DNA of 64,000 nucleotides from Gaeumannomyces sp. JS-464 (taxonomy: Eukaryota > Ascomycota > Sordariomycetes > Magnaporthales > Magnaporthaceae): NCBI GenBank assembly GCA_002197995.1, contig NGZR01000001.1:8370001-8434000 (forward strand). Direction: 5' to 3'. Shown one piece after another: positions 59,888 through 64,000 of this stretch; the first letter of the stretch is position 1, and every line of letters starts with the position of its first letter. Position numbers and translations under genes: made by a program. Below the pieces are notes generated by a model. That model saw only the letters and a program-made list of their open reading frames with translations, made no database searches and was not told the origin of the DNA.

Positions 59888-60424
59888 CGCTCGCCGCCAA
59901 TAACGAGTACCGTATTTTGGATGGCGGGATGGTTTTGGATATGACGCGCTCTGCCGGGTAGAATGCCGCTGGAACAACGTCTCGTGGGGGCCAAAAATAT
60001 CAAGAGAGCTGCACTTGGAGGTCTGCGAAAATACGGGGTTTGAATTGGTCGCCAGCAGATCATTTCCAAGAAGAAAAGAAACGGCGCGAATATGATGGTT
60101 CGCTGGGGGTTCGTTTGTTCAAAAGCAGCCCAGAGTAGCGAAAGGGGGGAGTGCGTTTCCATGGAAGGGAACCTCAATGGACAACAGCCGCAGAAAGTGT
60201 CCGAAAAGTCCCCGGCCAACAAGCACAGTAGAGTGGTAGACTAGACAGGCATGGTCTTTCATCGTCTGATTCTCGGCAACAACATGAAGCTGCACGGCAA
60301 ACTTATGTGCGCAATCTCTCCCAGTCTGCAGAGGTCATTCCAGTGAAGCCGCCGCCGGCCACCCACCTGGAATGGAAGGCTAGACCACTGAATGCTCACT
60401 ATTTAGGTAGACTGCACTTCCATG
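59888..60424. other. Intergenic: FMO promoter and 3' region of gliK
   Basis: A 537-bp gap between two minus-strand genes. The open frame 59860-60222 on the minus strand overlaps the FMO start, lacks any family motif and is not called. The plus-strand frame starting 60307 is antisense to the end of the next gene. Confidence 0.45.
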
Positions 60425-61323
60425 CTAATCCGAAGACTGTTTCTCCCGTCTCCTTTTGCGACCAACAGCCGGAGGTTTCTCGATTCCGTCGCCACGGCCA
60501 AACAACGGCGCAAAGACGAAATCATGCTGAAACCACATTAGAAAGACCAGCACATCAAAGACGAGACAAAACCACGCCGGGACGACGCCAGACTCGGACT
60601 TGAACCTCTTGATGCCCCGTTGTATTAGCCGCTGCACCCGCAGCCACACAGATAGGAACAGGACCTGACCGAGCCAGTATGTGCGCCGGGTCCCGGGACG
60701 GAATGCGGGGAGCCCGGCGAGGTGAGCCTTGTACTCGGCCGGCAGACTGTGCTCCTCGGCCCCTTGCTGGAGCAGGCCCTGTATTTTTGGTGTCTTTTCG
60801 TCAGCGGGAAATAAAAGAGTCAGTTACCAGCTTCACCTCGCCAGCTACTTACCAGATATCGTCGACTTGGCAATCCTTCCAAGCGTACAGGTCTCTTGGC
60901 CACCAGCGTCGAGACTTTTACCAGCGGCTGGTCATCCACCCCCGCATCGGTCTCGGTGTCTAGAAGTCGGGCCGGTAGCAGTGCAACCCTGTACGAGAGC
61001 CCGCCGCCCTCGCTGGCTATTATATGGACGAGCTCCGAGGGGGAGACCTGGTAGGCGACCCCGACGACGTCTGGATGCTCGTCATCACCATCGTGGCGCC
61101 GCAGCCGGAGCGAACCCATGGCCGGCTCCACGTAGGGGACACCGGGGTGGTCGAAGCAGAGCCGGTAGCCCGGCACCGACGCGATCCGGCTCTTGCTCGG
61201 GCGCACGCCCCGCCGCCCCGTCAGCACCGAGGCGGCCATGTTTGCGCCGTACGCAAAATACCAAACTGGAGGACCCTCCCCGGACCCGAGCTCGCATCTG
61301 GTTTGGTCTAGGTTCCCCGCCAT
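60425..61323 (-). CDS. gliK: Gamma-glutamylcyclotransferase-like protein, GliK type
   Basis: GliK-type enzymes remove gamma-glutamyl groups from the bis-glutathione adduct during ETP synthesis. The start is taken as ATG 61323 ('MAGNLDQTRCELG'), and an in-frame ATG at 61389 is possible. The substrate loop 'YFAYGANM' (Y-G-x-N) is near residue 24, and 'IIASEGGGLSYRV' contains the presumed catalytic Glu. An intron at 60779-60852 (74 nt) joins 'LPSRRYL' to 'GLLQQGAEEHSLP'. The C-terminal exon has a hydrophobic segment ('WFCLVFDVLVFLMWF') and ends in a basic tail, suggesting membrane anchoring. This is the only cluster gene in which I see no frame disruption, so it is a useful internal control. Confidence 0.9.
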
Positions 61324-61699
61324 GACTGCGTCTCTAGGATTCGACCGGAGAACACAAGGCGCGCGGGGAAAGATGTGGGAACACGGCACAAGATGAATAA
61401 ATGATGATTATGAGAAATTGGGAGTATTGGGTGCCAAGGGGCACGCTGCAAAGAAGCCAATGAGCACCTGGGGAAAGTTGCATAAATAATGCCCGGCTCG
61501 GCGCGAAAACGGGATAGTGGCCGAGCTCCTGGCCACAACTTGCAAGTGCCGAGGAGGCGGCGTCTTAACAATGAGTGGTGGAAATAGATCGATATTTACT
61601 GGCCAGTCAGGCCTCTGGGACGTTTGAAAAACAAGAGAGCCATTATTCTAAGCACAGCCAGTTGCTCAACTCGTCCTGGAAGACGCCCCAGTCGAGCAT
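61324..61699. promoter_or_regulatory. Divergent promoter between gliK and reductase 2
   Basis: A 376-bp gap between divergent start codons. It contains several GGCTCGG/CCGAG-like half-sites (for example near 61,495 and 61,523) that a Zn2Cys6 protein could bind. No clear TCGG-N3-CCGA palindrome was seen. Confidence 0.45.
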
Positions 61700-63216
61700 A
61701 TGTCCCAACTACCCGATAAAATGTCCACTCCTACAGAGTCGCGGGAGACCGCACCAGCAAAGATGAACGGCCAATACGCGACTGCCGAAACAAACCAGGG
61801 CCTCACAGCCATGGTGGTCGGCGCCACGGGCGTATCTGGCTGGGGCCTGTGCAAGCAGTTGACTGAGTACCCGACGAGGGAAACCTACGGCAGCATAATC
61901 CTGCTGACCCTGAACCCCATCACGGCCGCAGAGGCCTGCCTGCCCGACGACAAGCGGATCCAGCTGCACAGCGGCATCGACCTCACCCAGAGCGAATCAA
62001 AGGTCCGCAAGGGGCTCCAGGCCATCCCTGGAATCGAGACGGTGGCCCATGTCTTTTACAACGGTATTTCGCACCTCCACTCCCTTGCTTGCCCCACCTC
62101 CCAAGGTAAGCTATTTCTTTGCTCGTTTTACTAACCTGTCCGCGCGGCGCCAGCCTGCGCCATCCCTTCCTCCTCTTTCGACTTCTCCCAGGCGGCCAGG
62201 GTCAACGTCCAGATGGCCAAGACGTTCCTCGCGGCGCTGGCCTCCGTCGCCCCGGGCTTCAAGCACGTCAGCCTCCAGTCCGGGTCCATCGTCTACGGCA
62301 TCCCGTTCGCGGGCTACCTGGGCTGGGCATTCAAGAAGGGCCCCTTTGAGGAGACCCACCCGCGCATCATGGCGCCCTTCAGCGCCATGATCAGCAGCTA
62401 CGGTCAGGAGGACGCTCTGGCGGCCGTCGCGGCCGAGAAGGGTTGGAGCTGCATCGCGCCCCGGGCCGACACCATTGTGAGATTGCACACTTCAAATGTG
62501 CCCTCTTGAAGTATTTGATTGGCAAATCTCGACTAACAAGAACAAAACAAAACAGGTCGGCTTCACCCCCCGCCCAAACCCGCACTGCCTGGCGCAGTCT
62601 CTCGGGGTGTACTTCTCCTTCTTCCGCCACCTCTACGGCCGCGGGACCGAGGTGCCCTTCCCGGGCCCGGCGAAAGCGTGGTCGGCGCAGTTCACCATGG
62701 TGGGGCAGGACCAGCTCGCGCGCTTCAACATCTTTGCCGCCCAACAGGCAAACAGCGGCTCGCTGCCCCCCGCGGGCTCCCCGCCGCAGGTAAACATTTC
62801 CAACGTCGAGACGACGTCGTGGCAGGTCGGCCTGTGGGCCGAGTCGGCGCGGCACTTTGGGCTCGTCGGCACGCCGCCCGCCGTGGCCGGTTGGGGCGGT
62901 GGCGGCGGCGGCGGCGGCGCGGTTTGGCCCGGGTTGGCTCGACGGCGTCAAGGCCGAGGTGGCGCCCTACGAGGAGATGCATGGCCTGCGGCCCGGCTTC
63001 GTCGAGGCCCTGCCGTGGCAGTACCTCGGGTTCGTGCTGGGGCTCAAGACGGACAGGGTTCTCAACGTCGACAAGGTCGTCGCCCTGGGCTTCGAGGAGC
63101 AGACGGAGACGATTGTGGACTTCAAGGCGGCCTGGAACCGCATGCAGGTGGCCGGCATCATCCCGCGCCGCGGGAGCCTCGAGCGTGCCGCCATCGACGC
63201 CATTTTGAAGGGCTAA
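61700..63216 (+). CDS. PRISE-type short-chain reductase 2
   Basis: A paralogue of reductase 1. The start is ATG 61700 (61721 and 61763 are alternatives). The nucleotide-binding loop is 'MVVGATGVSGWGL'. 'LHSGIDLTQ' and 'AHVFYN' correspond to 'LCSGIDLQR' and 'THVFYA' of reductase 1. The first intron ends at 62153. Its donor is either 62064 (gives the same spacing as reductase 1) or 62106 (better GTAAGC consensus), and both keep phase. The second intron is 62477-62555 (79 nt). Exon 2 has 'VSLQSGSIVYGIP' where reductase 1 has Q-T-G-x-x-H-Y, so a key family motif is altered. Exon 3 includes 'FTPRPNPHCLAQ' and 'ALPWQYLGFVLGLK'. A frame change lies in a GGC repeat near 62,895-62,925. Confidence 0.86.
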
Positions 63217-63590
63217 ATGGTTCTATATGCTTCTTTTTAGTATCTTTTTTCCTAGGGGGCTAACCCCCCTGCAACCACTGGAGGTCAGGCTAGTTTCCAA
63301 TGCTTTGATTGACGAGACTTTCCTTGGGGCTCTTTTGTTATGTCTACCACCTAGCAACCATCATGACAAGGATGAAAGAAAACGGCATCATCTTTGTTTC
63401 CCCATTCAACATTCTCCAGTTGGCTATGTAGCGGAACATAGTGAATAAGAGAGTTCGACCTACAGATTAGCTAGAAGCACATGATCTCTATGCATTATTG
63501 TCATAGTAATCCTCCACAACTACAGTCTCCACGTTTCGAATGACAGTCTTGGACCAGTCGAGGAGACCGACAAAGCTCAAATCACAAGCT
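63217..63590. other. Convergent 3' intergenic region
   Basis: A 374-bp gap between the stop of reductase 2 and the stop of the P450 gene. No gene is seen. Confidence 0.5.
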
Positions 63591-64000
63591 TCAACAGTCG
63601 TCGCCCCAAGCCCGGACCTTGATCTTTGCGAAGGGGTTCACCAGGATCTGGCCCTCGATGACCAGGTTTGGAGGCCTCTCCGTCGTCGGCTCGGCCCATT
63701 CAAAGTCGTACTTTTGGATGAACTTGCCAAAGATGATCTTGGCCTTTCTAACGCCAAAGAAGCGCCCGGGACATGCCTGGCTTCCATACCCGAATCTGGC
63801 GGCCCAAATGTGTATGGGATTAGTTAAGAGGGTCATGGGGCGCGCAAGAGTTGCAATCCCACTGCATCAGGGGTAGGGGGAGGTTGATTACGGGAGAAAA
63901 GACGGCTCGATCTTGGTGGCCCCGTGCCTGTACGTCTTCTTGGTCTGGCGGGCCTCCTCGCGCATGCGGGTAGAAGCGGAGACCATCGAAGCGGTCGCTG
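63591..64000 (-). CDS. Cytochrome P450, C-terminal part (continues beyond the window)
   Basis: The heme-binding loop 'FGYGSQACPGRFFG' (F-x-x-G-x-x-x-C-x-G, thiolate Cys) lies near 63,755-63,800. It is followed by the helix L block 'VRKAKIIFGKFIQKYDFEW' and a normal C-terminus at 63591. Upstream, 63,890-64,000 reads 'DRFDGLRFY' and then, in another frame, 'MREEARQTKKTYRHGATK', which fits the region before the heme loop. The frame changes near 63,968. An intron probably lies between about 63,880 and 63,860. ETP clusters usually have two or more P450s that oxidise the diketopiperazine, one of them at the alpha carbons before glutathione addition. Which one this is cannot be told from the fragment. 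Confidence 0.85.

Noticed and set aside
59860..60222. 120-codon minus-strand open frame next to the FMO start
   Set aside because: It overlaps the spliced FMO first exon and has no family motif.
56167..61699. GliZ-type palindromes TCGG-N3-CCGA in the divergent promoters
   Set aside because: I searched by eye and found only half-sites, so no operator is called.

Overview
This window is nuclear DNA of a filamentous ascomycete (Pezizomycotina). Signs of this are short GT...AG introns (about 50-115 nt) in the right-hand genes, a Zn2Cys6 regulator, Tad-like LINEs, chromodomain-bearing Ty3/gypsy elements, and transition mutations of the RIP (repeat-induced point mutation) type across the left two thirds. 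I cannot name the species.

Layout. Positions 1 to about 48,220 are an AT-rich graveyard of nested retrotransposons with no intact gene. Two Tad/I-like LINEs lie on the minus strand. LINE copy A is split by a Ty3/gypsy element (Gypsy-A, 508-9280, duplication TATAT), a Ty1/copia element (Copia-A, 9822-16758, duplication GTAGC), a 5'-truncated LINE in the opposite orientation (17211-18024) and a second chromovirus (Gypsy-B, 20809-28005). LINE copy B (29726-34502) carries a solo LTR of the Gypsy-B family (32342-32770) and is cut off by a third gypsy copy (Gypsy-C, 34503-38972) that has lost its 3' third. A minus-strand copia (Copia-B, 40091-45461) and a small gag-only copia derivative (46501-48223) follow. 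LTR pairs differ almost only by C/T and G/A, and the mutation load falls from left to right.

Positions 48,224-50,435 are a spacer in which I find no gene. From 50,436 to the right edge the DNA is GC-rich, hardly mutated and gene-dense. The genes are a Zn2Cys6/AflR-like regulator, a membrane-dipeptidase-family protein (GliJ type), a PLP aminotransferase-fold enzyme (GliI type), a PRISE-type short-chain reductase, a flavin monooxygenase, a gamma-glutamylcyclotransferase-like protein (GliK type), a second PRISE-type reductase and the 3' end of a cytochrome P450. GliI, GliJ and GliK homologues together are the hallmark of epipolythiodioxopiperazine (ETP, gliotoxin-like) pathways: glutathione adducts on a diketopiperazine are trimmed by GliK and GliJ, then cleaved by GliI to dithiols. 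The peptide synthetase, glutathione transferase, thiol oxidase, methyltransferases and exporter expected for such a cluster are not in this window and probably lie to the right. The two PRISE reductases and the FMO are unexpected partners and are the most interesting feature here.

Caution: seven of the eight cluster genes show one or more reading-frame changes, mostly at short runs of G or C and usually as if one base were missing. Either the assembly under-calls homopolymers or the cluster is decaying. Only reads or cDNA can decide. Protein-level statements below rest on reading across frames.
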